DNA from: CAVSWT01 sp963775245
GTDB taxonomy: Bacteria; Bacteroidota; Ignavibacteria; Ignavibacteriales; Ignavibacteriaceae
Assembly (NCBI GenBank): GCA_963775245.1
Contig: CAVZID010000030.1
Coordinates: forward strand, 1 to 64,000
Length of the DNA: 64,000 nucleotides
Direction of reading: 5' to 3'
Positions 35,513 to 43,899 of the stretch are shown here, piece after piece. The notes under the pieces are model-generated. The model had not been told where the DNA came from. It did not search any database and worked only from the letters and a program-made list of their open reading frames with translations. A program made the translations under genes and the position numbers. The first letter of the stretch is position 1. Every line of letters starts with the position of its first letter.

Positions 35513-36673
35513 TTATCTTTTAAAAAACTCGCTTACAAATATTGACCAATTTTTATCATCTAAATTTTCCAGTTGTCCGACAAATAATTCTTCATTATTT
35601 ATTCCAGCATTTTCTTTTTCAATCTTGGGAATTTTCTGAATGAAGTTTTTGAAGTTATCAATATCCGAATGATAGAATGATACCGCTGCTTTACCTATTT
35701 TCAGTTGAGTCAATTCTGTATCAAGATTATCAGAATCAATTGCGCAGACCCAATTTTCTTCATATGGATTTTGATTGAGCACTTCAATATTCTCTTTTAA
35801 GAATTTATTTATCTTAGTTACTTTGCCGCTTAAAGGTGAATTGAAAGAAACAACTCTATTGCCTTGCTTTGCACTGAAAAGGTTTTGCCCTTTTGCTATA
35901 GTCATTCCTAAATTTGGAAATTCAATCGAATCAATTTTGCCGATTAATTTTTTTGCAAAATCATCAATACCGATTTTTGCAGAACCATTTTCTTCAACCC
36001 CTGCCCAGCAATGTCCTTCGGAAATAAATACGCCGCCTGGAATTGCAAACTCACCAGCTTTGGTAGCTTCAACTTCTTTTAAGTGAGTGATATGAACTTT
36101 AGGTCTAAGTGTTTTCTGAATTTTATCCTGACGTTTAATTAAAAGTTTATTAACGAAAGCTGTAAGCTCGTCATCCGTAAAAGGTTTTTGAACATAATCC
36201 ATTGCACCATATTTCATGCATTCAACTGCTGTTTCTACAGTTGCGTAGCCAGTAATAATTACAACATCTATATCCGGCCGCATGTGCTTTACGGATTTCA
36301 CTACATCAATACCATCCATTATAGGCATCTTAAGGTCTGTGAAAACAAAATCGTAATGATGGGTTTGAATTAAGCCAAGTGCTTCTTTTCCGTTTTCAAC
36401 AGTATCAATTGAGTAGCCATCCAATACAAGTATTTTTCTAAAACTGTCAAGAATAACCGGTTCATCATCGACACATAAAATTTTTGCTTTGGGTTCTTTT
36501 ATCTCTGCTCGTTTAAGTGTTTTTGCTTCACGGCTGAAATCAAGATTTAAGCTTTCTTTTAAGGCAACTTCACGTTCCTGTATTTGCTTTTTTTCATTCA
36601 TCTTTTTGCCAACATACCTGATAACTATATCGGCTATGACGAATAATATTACTGCTAAAATAAAGAGTGCCAT
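35513..36673 (-). CDS. Membrane-anchored receiver fused to a glycine-cleavage-H-like domain
   Basis: A 386-residue protein. Residues 1-20 form a membrane anchor; 63-180 form a complete receiver (acidic pair D69-D70, phospho-acceptor Asp113 in FTDLKMP, Lys163 in QKPF); about 213-330 form a GcvH-like domain (GHCWAGVEENGSAKIGIDDFAKKLIGKI by parts, SPLSGKVTKIN). At the position of the lipoyl Lys of true H proteins there is Asn272, so lipoylation is unlikely. No DNA-binding or enzymatic output domain is present. The gene ends the operon with the haem-sensor kinase, cytochrome and HybA/HybB-like subunits. I infer that phosphorylation controls a protein-protein role of the H-like domain. Confidence 0.85.
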   Translation of the reverse strand: MALFILAVILFVIADIVIRYVGKKMNEKKQIQEREVALKESLNLDFSREAKTLKRAEIKEPKAKILCVDDEPVILDSFRKILVLDGYSIDTVENGKEALGLIQTHHYDFVFTDLKMPIMDGIDVVKSVKHMRPDIDVVIITGYATVETAVECMKYGAMDYVQKPFTDDELTAFVNKLLIKRQDKIQKTLRPKVHITHLKEVEATKAGEFAIPGGVFISEGHCWAGVEENGSAKIGIDDFAKKLIGKIDSIEFPNLGMTIAKGQNLFSAKQGNRVVSFNSPLSGKVTKINKFLKENIEVLNQNPYEENWVCAIDSDNLDTELTQLKIGKAAVSFYHSDIDNFKNFIQKIPKIEKENAGINNEELFVGQLENLDDKNWSIFVSEFFKR

Positions 36674-36713
36674 TTTCTTTCTCCCTAAATAATAAAATTT
36701 CCTAACTTAAAAA

Positions 36714-37520
36714 TTATAACCTATCTGAACTGCATGCTGTTAAGTTTTTTAATTCATATTCAAAATCCGAAGGTATGATTCTATAGAACCATCCTTCGAA
36801 GTACGGGTCTTTTTCTATAATACTTGAGCTATTAATTAATTTTGTATTTTGTTCAATGATTCTTCCTGATATAGGGCTTAAAACCGTATGAGTTAATTTG
36901 TCTTTAGTTGAAATAAACGCCAGAGGATTTCCCTGTACAACTTCATCATCAATTTTAAATGTTTCTATTTTAGTTATTGAATCAATTGTTCTTAAAAATA
37001 AATCTGTTACTCCAACTAAAACAGAGCCGCTGCTTTCAGGAGCTATCCAGCTTGAATAACCCAGCCGGAAATATTTAGAAGGGCAGGTAACATATATTAT
37101 TGTTGATGTATCATCGCCTTCTTTTTGAGCTTTTATTTTTTCCTGTATTTCCAAATACTTCATACCGCGGAAAATTGAATTTAGAATTTCATCCACGGTA
37201 AAAGGTTTTGGAATAAAATCAATTGCACCTTTGTAAAGTGATTTTACGGCATTCTCAACAGTTGAAAAGCCTGTAGTCATTATTACAGGGGTATCATTTT
37301 TCCTAACATGAAGCTGGTCGAGAAATTCAAACCCGTCCATCTCAGGCATCATTATATCACAAACTATTATCTTATAATTGTTGACATCAATTTTTTTCAA
37401 AGCTTCATTTGCATCTGAAGAAGAATCAACCGAGAAATCTTCTGAAGTACAAATTTTTTTTACAGCTTCAATTATAACTTGCTCATCATCTATAACTAAT
37501 ATGTCGATTTGCTTTTTCAT
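36714..37520 (-). CDS. Receiver fused to a glycine-cleavage-H-like domain (soluble)
   Basis: A 268-residue protein with an N-terminal receiver (DDEQ acidic pair, phospho-Asp55 in IVCDIMMPEMDG, Lys105 in PKPF) and a C-terminal GcvH-like domain from about residue 150 (RLGYSSWIAPESSGSVLVGVT, then LSPISGRIIEQN). A Lys (208, in TKDKL) lines up with the lipoyl position, but the surrounding ESVKA context of H proteins is missing, so modification is uncertain. It has no membrane anchor, unlike the gene downstream. It sits 15 bases after the haem-sensor kinase gene, which is its likely phosphodonor. Confidence 0.85.
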   Translation of the reverse strand: MKKQIDILVIDDEQVIIEAVKKICTSEDFSVDSSSDANEALKKIDVNNYKIIVCDIMMPEMDGFEFLDQLHVRKNDTPVIMTTGFSTVENAVKSLYKGAIDFIPKPFTVDEILNSIFRGMKYLEIQEKIKAQKEGDDTSTIIYVTCPSKYFRLGYSSWIAPESSGSVLVGVTDLFLRTIDSITKIETFKIDDEVVQGNPLAFISTKDKLTHTVLSPISGRIIEQNTKLINSSSIIEKDPYFEGWFYRIIPSDFEYELKNLTACSSDRL

Positions 37521-37535
37521 TTTTACAATTTAAAT

Positions 37536-39404
37536 TTATTTTTTTATCGGCAATCTTATTGTAAAAGCAGTTCCTTTTTTCAACTCACTTGTAACTTCGA
37601 CAGTTCCATCATGATTGTCAACTATGCCCCAAATAACAGCTAAGCCAAGGCCGGTTCCTTTTTGTCCCTTGGTGGAAAAGAACGGTTCAAATATTTTTGA
37701 TAAATCTTCTTTTGTAATGCCGCTGCCATTGTCTTCTATTTTAATTTCAGCATAATCTTTTTGGCCTTGTATATCCATTGCTTCCCATTTTTCCCAATCG
37801 CAATCTTTATTTATGCAAGATTCATACATGCCTTGAGAAGGAATTTCAAATGTGAATACTGAAGAATTACAGACAGGGCATTTTTTATTTGGAACCATTA
37901 ATGAGTAGCTGCATTCAGGACACAAAAATTGTACATCATTTTTTAAATTGATAGAATTAAATTGATGCCTATGTTTTCCGTATACAGGGTCTAAATGAAT
38001 ATAACTCTCTTTGCCATCCGAATAAGTTTTTAATTTAATAGAAGGCATGCCGTCAATTTTTAATTCATTGTCCATCAAGTCATGCCGTTTCGGGCATACA
38101 GCTTTTTTAATGTGCGTAATTCCGTAAGGAGAAAGTTTAATAAACTTTGTTGTTACAGTTATTTTCCCATTTGAATTTTCAATTGCATCAGAAGCATTAA
38201 CAATCAAGTTGATGAAAACCTGCTGCATTTGATTTGCATCCACAACAAGCTTAGGTAAACCGGCATCAAAATTTTTAACCAGCTCAACTTTTTTAATTGT
38301 TAATTGATTTTCAATTACGGTAACAGCTCTTTCAATTATTTCATTTATGTCGGCGATATTTTTTTTAGGTACCGACTGACGGGCAAAGTCGAGCAAGCTT
38401 TTAACAATTTCTCTGCTTCTTTTTGTTTCCCTTACAATTACTTTTAAATCTTCCTGAATTTCAGGATAATCATTTGTCTTTTTTAATAAGAAACTGCTGT
38501 ATGTTAAGACTCCGGTTAAAGGATTATTAATTTCATGAGCAACGCCGGCAGCCAATCTTCCCAGCGATGCCATTTTATCTGATTGAAATAATTGCAGTCT
38601 TGCTTCAGATAATTTTTGAGTCATATTATTAAATGACTTTGCAAGCGAACCAATCTCATCGTCTTTATTATATTGAATTGTATAATTTAAGTTACCTGAA
38701 CCTACATGCTGAGTAGCAGTTAATAATTCATTTACCGGTTTGTCAATCCATCTTTTAACAAAGAAAGCAATAATAAAACTGACTGCAAGCACAGCAATAA
38801 TAGAGAAAATAACAATTTCCAATTCGCTGCTTGCAATTCGGTGGTCAATTTTATTTAGCGGAATTGTTACATCAAGAACACCAAGAATTTTTTGGCTTTT
38901 GTCATGTGCATGACAATCGGCTTGCCAGCAAGATGGTTCGTTATAGATAGGGTCTATAACTCCCATTAATCTTGTAGAATCCGGATGAAGTCTGTATATT
39001 CTTGTTCTATCTTTAATAGGTAAACTTTCCAGCGGTTTGTTTTCGGCATGACATGCGTAGCAGCTTTCGGCTTTCTTGTCAACCATTTTGCCGATGTCAT
39101 TTTTATTCGACGAATAAATAATTTCGCCAAGCTTATTAATAATTCTTACACTATTTATATCAGATTGCTCCCCTATGGTATTAATAATTTTCTGAATATG
39201 CTCGCGCTGATTGTAAAGCATATCATATTTGGTGCTGTATTTAACTGTTTCACTTTGCTGGTTTACATGCAGTTCAGCTTGTTGCAAAAGGTCATTAGTG
39301 TGTGCTTGAATATTGAAATATGCAAATATTCCAATGATTATTATTGCCGTAATGCCTACAGCAAAAATTAATTTATACCCTATTTTATGAAACATGGATT
39401 TCAA
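37536..39404 (-). CDS. Haem-motif sensor histidine kinase with zinc-ribbon insertion in its ATPase domain
   Basis: A 622-residue kinase. Two membrane helices (about 11-31 and 195-216) bracket a periplasmic sensor with CYACH at 115-119 and CWQADCH at 159-165, a standard CxxCH and an expanded CX4CH haem motif. HAMP about 217-270; HisKA with His290 (VAHEINNPL). The ATPase domain is split: N box near 397-410, then about 125 inserted residues with Cys at 437, 495, 498, 509, 512, 530 and 535 (two CPxC knuckles), then G1 DNGSG at 558 and G2 GTGLGLA at 583. The insert resembles a zinc ribbon or rubredoxin-like fold. The gene lies between the cytochrome gene and two receiver/H-domain genes. Confidence 0.9.
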   Translation of the reverse strand: MKSMFHKIGYKLIFAVGITAIIIIGIFAYFNIQAHTNDLLQQAELHVNQQSETVKYSTKYDMLYNQREHIQKIINTIGEQSDINSVRIINKLGEIIYSSNKNDIGKMVDKKAESCYACHAENKPLESLPIKDRTRIYRLHPDSTRLMGVIDPIYNEPSCWQADCHAHDKSQKILGVLDVTIPLNKIDHRIASSELEIVIFSIIAVLAVSFIIAFFVKRWIDKPVNELLTATQHVGSGNLNYTIQYNKDDEIGSLAKSFNNMTQKLSEARLQLFQSDKMASLGRLAAGVAHEINNPLTGVLTYSSFLLKKTNDYPEIQEDLKVIVRETKRSREIVKSLLDFARQSVPKKNIADINEIIERAVTVIENQLTIKKVELVKNFDAGLPKLVVDANQMQQVFINLIVNASDAIENSNGKITVTTKFIKLSPYGITHIKKAVCPKRHDLMDNELKIDGMPSIKLKTYSDGKESYIHLDPVYGKHRHQFNSINLKNDVQFLCPECSYSLMVPNKKCPVCNSSVFTFEIPSQGMYESCINKDCDWEKWEAMDIQGQKDYAEIKIEDNGSGITKEDLSKIFEPFFSTKGQKGTGLGLAVIWGIVDNHDGTVEVTSELKKGTAFTIRLPIKK

Positions 39405-39418
39405 TTTAGCTTACTCAT

Positions 39419-40591
39419 TTATTTTTTATCAGAGCCTGATACACTAGAGACTTTAACTCTAACTCCCGGAATCTTTGCTGGAAATTTAAACCCTTCATGA
39501 CAATTATCGCAAGAAGGCTCAACCGCAAAGTTATTATCTATATGGCAATCTCCGCAATCATTTTCTGCATGAACTTCATTCAACTTAATTCCTGTAACTT
39601 CATGATTGAATTTGCCGGCAGCGAAATTTTTATGACATGAAGTACAAGTGTTATCTAACTTAACAAATTTATTTGTATTGCCATGACATTTCCGGCACTC
39701 TAAATCTTTATGAAATCTATTTAACTTCCACCCTGCTGTAACTGCGTGGTCAAATGGCTGCATCTCTTTATTCATATGGCATTTTGTACATGGGTCGTTT
39801 TCATGACATGCAAAACATTTTTGATGCTGTTCATTAAAATTAATGTTTGATTTAATTGCGCTTGGAGGAGTTTTATTTATGTCATGACATTTTAAGCAGC
39901 TCTCATTTTTATGGCAATTAATACAATCAATTGAAAATAATTTTGTATGCTCGTTATGATAAAAAGTTACAAACTTTCCTTTAGGTGAATTAGTATTAAA
40001 CACAATTTTAGTAGGCTGATTAACCTTAGGATGTGTTTTTCCTGAAACTTCTTTTATCTTTTCTTCCTGGTAAGCTTCATTATTTTTATTTTTCCGTTCA
40101 TGGCATGAAGTGCAATTCGTTGAGTGACTCCATTGTCTGTGGCAATCCATGCACAATCTATGATATGCGCCTTTAAGGTCGGGCTTGGAAATATCTTCTC
40201 TTTTTCTATTTGCTTCATGACAATTTTTACAAGGCTGTATTGGGCCTGAGGTATTGTAATGATGGCAAGCAGCACATCCGCCGGACATTTCAGACATCTG
40301 AGAATGAACTCTGTGAGAAAATATAACCGGCAAATAATCTTTTTGAATTTCATCCATGGTAACAACATCAGGGCCTTTTTCAGGCGATTGATGGACTGTT
40401 ATCATATCATATCTTGGACACTCAACTAAACAAGGATTTTGTTTTGTCGGTACATCACAAGTATGACATGTCTGGCAGCTTACCTGCCCATTCTTCAGAA
40501 TTAATTTCGGATGAACATTATTTTGAACTTTGTTACTTTGAGCAAAAACTGCTGAACATAATAATAAAGTTCCCCAGATAACCCCTTTCAT
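39419..40591 (-). CDS. Thirteen-haem periplasmic cytochrome c
   Basis: A 390-residue protein with a signal peptide (about 1-17, ending VFA-Q) and 13 CxxCH haem-attachment motifs by my count, from CQTCH near residue 39 to CDNCH near 360. Many His residues between motifs could serve as distal ligands. The first motif sits in a Cys-rich knot CQTCHTCDVPTKQNPCLVEC with four extra Cys, perhaps a metal or disulphide site. It follows the HybB-like subunit by four bases, so it is probably the periplasmic electron carrier of that membrane complex. Confidence 0.92.
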   Translation of the reverse strand: MKGVIWGTLLLCSAVFAQSNKVQNNVHPKLILKNGQVSCQTCHTCDVPTKQNPCLVECPRYDMITVHQSPEKGPDVVTMDEIQKDYLPVIFSHRVHSQMSEMSGGCAACHHYNTSGPIQPCKNCHEANRKREDISKPDLKGAYHRLCMDCHRQWSHSTNCTSCHERKNKNNEAYQEEKIKEVSGKTHPKVNQPTKIVFNTNSPKGKFVTFYHNEHTKLFSIDCINCHKNESCLKCHDINKTPPSAIKSNINFNEQHQKCFACHENDPCTKCHMNKEMQPFDHAVTAGWKLNRFHKDLECRKCHGNTNKFVKLDNTCTSCHKNFAAGKFNHEVTGIKLNEVHAENDCGDCHIDNNFAVEPSCDNCHEGFKFPAKIPGVRVKVSSVSGSDKK

Positions 40592-40595
40592 ATCA

Positions 40596-41831
40596 TTAAC
40601 CTTTAATAGTGTATTTTGTTTTTATAACATATCTTTTATCCGGTTGACTAATTACCGGGAAGTTAAGAACTATAACTCTGTACAATAGAACCAATATAGC
40701 AACGAAGCCTACTGTTACAGATATTTCTCCTATTGATGGGAAGTACGTTCCAAAGGAATAGGGAGGAGTATAAGCAACTACAAAATTATCAATTCTATTT
40801 AGCAGCACTCCAAATATAACCAATGCTGAAGCAGTGAATAATAAAGATGGAGAGCGTAAAACTTTTTTTGATAAGAACATTCTTAACGGAATTATTATTC
40901 CAACTACAACTTCAATAGTGAACATAACACTTGCAGTATTTAATTGTGTTAAGTAAACAAAAGTTTCTCTAACCATCATATCCCCGATTTTGAATGCAAG
41001 ATAAATTCCTAGAAGAGGAGCAACCGTGTATCCTAATGGGGTTAAAACCTCCATCTCCGGTTTTTGTCCGAAAGACCTTGAAGCTAGTATTGATTCAAAT
41101 ATCACCATCGGAAATCCAACAGAGACAGCAGACAATAAAAATAATAATGGAAGAATTGGGGTTTGCCACAATGGATGCATTTTAGGTCCCGCTATTATCA
41201 TCAATGTTCCTAAAGAAGATTGATGTAATGTTGAAAGAACAACTCCTAAAATTATGAAGATGAAAATTGTTTTTCCTAATCCTCTATCAAGAAATCTTAA
41301 AAATTTATCAAGAGGTTTATTTAGGACCGAAAGAAAGCTTACTAATTTTACATGCCCGATAAATCTTTCGGTAACAACCGGTAAAAACTCTACATAAAGA
41401 ACAGTTACATACATCATTACACAAATGCCAACTTCAAAAAGAGCAGAACTTCCATTCCACATAATTAATGGATGCCAGATAAAGTACCATCTGCCTATAT
41501 CAACGAAAACTCCAATTGCAACAAATGTATAGCCAAGCATTGCGGTTAATAAAGCCGGACGTACTATTGCATGAAATCTTTCGCGGTGCATAATGTGTCC
41601 AAGTGCCGCAGATGTAAAACCGCCAGCTGCAAGTGCAACACCTGCTGCAACGTCAATTCCAATCCATATTCCCCATGGGTATTGATTATTTAAGTGAGTA
41701 ACTGCACCGATTCCAAATATAAATCTTCCAGCTAAAAAGATTAATCCGTTTAAGGCTAACAGAATTAATACAAAAACTCCTGGAGTAAAAAATTTCTTTT
41801 GCATAGGAGCGGGCCTGTGAAAAGTCTCCAT
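40596..41831 (-). CDS. HybB/NrfD-like integral membrane subunit (quinone-interacting)
   Basis: A 411-residue membrane protein of the NrfD/PsrC superfamily, HybB branch, with about ten helices. Supporting phrases: NNQYPWGIWIGIDVAAGVALAAGGFTSA, WHPLIMWNGSSALFEVGICVMMY, and HQSSLGTLMIIAGPKMHPLWQTP, all typical of the Hyd-2 type cytochrome-b-like subunit (which carries no haem). Such subunits exchange electrons with the quinone pool and can couple this to proton movement. It is three bases from the HybA-like gene upstream and four from the cytochrome downstream. A paralogue lies at 44681. Confidence 0.92.
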   Translation of the reverse strand: METFHRPAPMQKKFFTPGVFVLILLALNGLIFLAGRFIFGIGAVTHLNNQYPWGIWIGIDVAAGVALAAGGFTSAALGHIMHRERFHAIVRPALLTAMLGYTFVAIGVFVDIGRWYFIWHPLIMWNGSSALFEVGICVMMYVTVLYVEFLPVVTERFIGHVKLVSFLSVLNKPLDKFLRFLDRGLGKTIFIFIILGVVLSTLHQSSLGTLMIIAGPKMHPLWQTPILPLLFLLSAVSVGFPMVIFESILASRSFGQKPEMEVLTPLGYTVAPLLGIYLAFKIGDMMVRETFVYLTQLNTASVMFTIEVVVGIIIPLRMFLSKKVLRSPSLLFTASALVIFGVLLNRIDNFVVAYTPPYSFGTYFPSIGEISVTVGFVAILVLLYRVIVLNFPVISQPDKRYVIKTKYTIKG

Positions 41832-41833
41832 AA

Positions 41834-42616
41834 TTATTTACCCTCCTCACTTCCATCACGTTTCTTGCTTAGCCACATTATTCCGGCAAGTAAAGCATAC
41901 AAAGATGCAGGCGGAACGAAGTAAGCAAAAATACCATGCTGAATAGATTCGGAAACGCCTGGTGCAGGTTTTGTACCGAGCTTTGGAAATTGAAGTTTTG
42001 CAAAATCTTCATTTGCTAAATACAGCCATGCGGTTCCACCGACTTCAGCTTCGCCGAAAATATGATTAACATATCTATCCGGGTCTAATTTTATTCTTTC
42101 TCTTGCAGTTTTAATTAATTCACTTCGCGGTCCATAAGTCAAAGCTTCAACCGGACAAATTTCTACACATGCTGGAAGTTTCCCGACCTTGGTTCTTTCA
42201 AAGCAAAAATCACATTTCATTATATGCGGATTTAATGCTTTATCAAATTCAAATGCCGGCACTTGGAATGGACAGGCTACCATGCAATAACGGCAACCAA
42301 TACATTTATTCGTATCCCAAATTACTGACCCGTTTTTTTGTTTTGACATTGCTCCAACTATACAAGCAGAAACACATGCTGGGTGGTCACAGTGCATGCA
42401 TTGAACTTTTACATCTACTGGTAAATTTGAGTTATGAATATTGTCATACTGATTTACTACTGTTAAAGCAGTTTCATCAGGGCGGCGCATATTTTTAAAA
42501 ACAGATTTATCATCATAAGTTGACAAATCGGCTGTGGGTAAATCGTGTGCTGTTTTACAAGCCCACTCACAATTTCTGCAGCCTACACAAACAGTTGTAT
42601 CCACCAAAACTCCCAT
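41834..42616 (-). CDS. HybA-like four-cluster ferredoxin subunit
   Basis: A 260-residue frame with 16 Cys in four [4Fe-4S] motifs (CVGCRNCEWAC, CMHCDHPACVSAC, CIGCRYCMVAC and CDFCFERTKVGKLPACVEIC) and a C-terminal membrane helix (IFAYFVPPASLYALLAGIMWL). This is the HybA layout: an electron-transfer subunit that docks on HybB. The frame starts at ATG 42616, but a twin-arginine signal peptide is encoded just upstream in another frame (see 42617-42735). The mature part is intact. If the shift is real, translation from 42616 would give a cytoplasmic, unexported protein. Confidence 0.9.
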   Translation of the reverse strand: MGVLVDTTVCVGCRNCEWACKTAHDLPTADLSTYDDKSVFKNMRRPDETALTVVNQYDNIHNSNLPVDVKVQCMHCDHPACVSACIVGAMSKQKNGSVIWDTNKCIGCRYCMVACPFQVPAFEFDKALNPHIMKCDFCFERTKVGKLPACVEICPVEALTYGPRSELIKTARERIKLDPDRYVNHIFGEAEVGGTAWLYLANEDFAKLQFPKLGTKPAPGVSESIQHGIFAYFVPPASLYALLAGIMWLSKKRDGSEEGK

Positions 42617-42735
42617 TCTATCTTCAGATAAAATATTTTTAGGGGCCGCTTTGGCTTTCTTGGCAGAAACTCCTGTTATCGCTGTAGTTAATAATCCTGC
42701 TGTTTTAAAAAATTTCTTCTATTCTGTTTTTCCAT
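42617..42735 (-). other. Tat signal peptide of the HybA-like protein, separated by a frameshift
   Basis: ATG at 42735 opens MEKQNRRNFLK, a classical twin-arginine motif, then runs into a stop after four out-of-frame residues. Adding one A to the AAAA at 42703-42706 restores TAGLLTTAITGVSAKKAKAA and reads straight into the ferredoxin at 42616. So the intended gene is 41834-42735. A sequencing indel or a real mutation would both explain it. Confidence 0.85.
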
Positions 42736-42942
42736 AAATCCCCAAAAAAATTACTTGCCGTAATGAGACAAAAAGTAAGCCACCTAATTGCACAATAAAC
42801 AAAGAAAATTCATTAAAAAGCAACAAAATAGTTTTCATTATAAATAATTGACTGGAGACAGATTCTTGTAAGTTGGAAATATCTATATCTATAAGTATGA
42901 ACTATTTTCCAATAATTGACTGCTATCGTAAAGATATTAAGC

Positions 42943-43055
42943 GTTGATATGTTCAATGGTGAGCCGTTAAGATTTTCAACGTGTGTAAAATTCTATTTCG
43001 TTTATAATTTGAAATAAATGAGAAATTCACTAAATCAGCCGTTGAGCAATTCAAC
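42943..43055. promoter_or_regulatory. Two GTTGA-N5-TCAA(C/T) inverted repeats, possible activator sites
   Basis: In the 483-base gap between the divergent operons, GTTGATATGTTCAAT (42943-42957) and GTTGAGCAATTCAAC (43041-43055) share the same half-sites and spacing. They lie about 200 and 110 bases before the sigma-54-type promoter at 43155, the usual distance for enhancer sites of NtrC-type activators. The rest of the gap shows no gene. Confidence 0.45.
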
Positions 43056-43154
43056 CTTCCTGATATTGTATCAAATTCACGAATATAAAATTCAATGATT
43101 ATAAGCATTTATTATAAAACGACTTACGAGCATTTTATTCCTCGAAAAAGTTTA

Positions 43155-43170
43155 CGGCATTTAGGTTGCC
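43155..43170 (+). promoter_or_regulatory. Sigma-54-type promoter of the plus-strand redox operon
   Basis: CGGCATTTAGGTTGCC has GG at 43156-43157 and GC at 43168-43169 with exactly ten bases between, and TTGC at the -12 element. Transcription would start near 43181, about 38 bases before the first gene. An NtrC-type activator (48378) lies downstream in the same gene set. Confidence 0.6.
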
Positions 43171-43218
43171 TAAAGAAGGGTGAACTTGTTCTAAATTTAT
43201 ATTAATGAGGAAAATAAA

Positions 43219-43890
43219 ATGGTAGCTTTATATGTTCTATTAGGATTTATTCTTTTAATTGTAATTGACGCTTTTGTAATCAAAGCCGAAAAAAAATATC
43301 ATCCTGCTTTTAAGAAACAATACGAAGTAATTGAAAATGTTCTTTTCGACAACATCAGTGTAACAATCCCAGCAGACTCATACATTTCTAAAGGCCACAC
43401 CTGGGCAGAACTTCAAGGCAACGGATTAGTGAAAGTTGGAGTCGATGAATTTGCCTTAAAAACTCTTGGAAAATTTATTGTAACCAATATTGTTAGACCT
43501 GGTAAGCTAGTTAAAAAAGGCGACCCGATTATAGAAGCAAAAATTGGTGAAAAGCATATTAGCTTTCATTCTCCTTTAGATGGAACTGTCAGCTATATTA
43601 ATGATGAACTCATTGGAAAAAACATTTGCGATGCTTACGGTGAAGATTGGGGAGCGATTGTTTCTCCTGTAAACTTTGATAAAAATGCAAATACTCTTAA
43701 ATCAAATGAAACTGTTGTTCAATGGCTTCAAAATGAATTTGTAAGATTAAAATTCTATTTGATTGATTCTATGCAGCCTGGCTTAGCCGGAGTAACAATG
43801 CTTGACGGCGGAAGAATAGTTGAAGGAGCAGTATCTCAATTAAACCAAAACTCAATTCAAAAATTTGAAGACGAATTCTTAAAAGTTTAA
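43219..43890 (+). CDS. Membrane-anchored glycine-cleavage-H-like protein
   Basis: A 223-residue protein with an N-terminal membrane helix (residues 3-20) and a GcvH-like domain from about 50: KGHTWAELQGNGLVKVGVDEFA, LGKFIVTNIV, KKGDPI, SPLDGTVSYIN. The lipoyl-lysine position holds Glu111 with a Lys at 112, so standard lipoylation is doubtful. About 80 extra residues follow the H-like fold. It opens the plus-strand operon, 9 bases before the ferredoxin gene, and closely resembles the H-like parts of the receiver fusions at 35513 and 36714. A structural or docking role with the HybA/HybB-like complex is inferred. Confidence 0.85.
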   Translation: MVALYVLLGFILLIVIDAFVIKAEKKYHPAFKKQYEVIENVLFDNISVTIPADSYISKGHTWAELQGNGLVKVGVDEFALKTLGKFIVTNIVRPGKLVKKGDPIIEAKIGEKHISFHSPLDGTVSYINDELIGKNICDAYGEDWGAIVSPVNFDKNANTLKSNETVVQWLQNEFVRLKFYLIDSMQPGLAGVTMLDGGRIVEGAVSQLNQNSIQKFEDEFLKV

Positions 43891-43899
43891 GGGGAAAAA

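Noticed and set aside
40054..40368. A 104-residue frame inside the cytochrome gene
   Set aside because: It is a shadow in another frame on the same strand of a gene with 13 haem motifs.
43219..43890. True glycine cleavage H protein (gcvH)
   Set aside because: It has a membrane anchor, lacks the lipoyl-Lys context, and no gcvT or gcvP is nearby.
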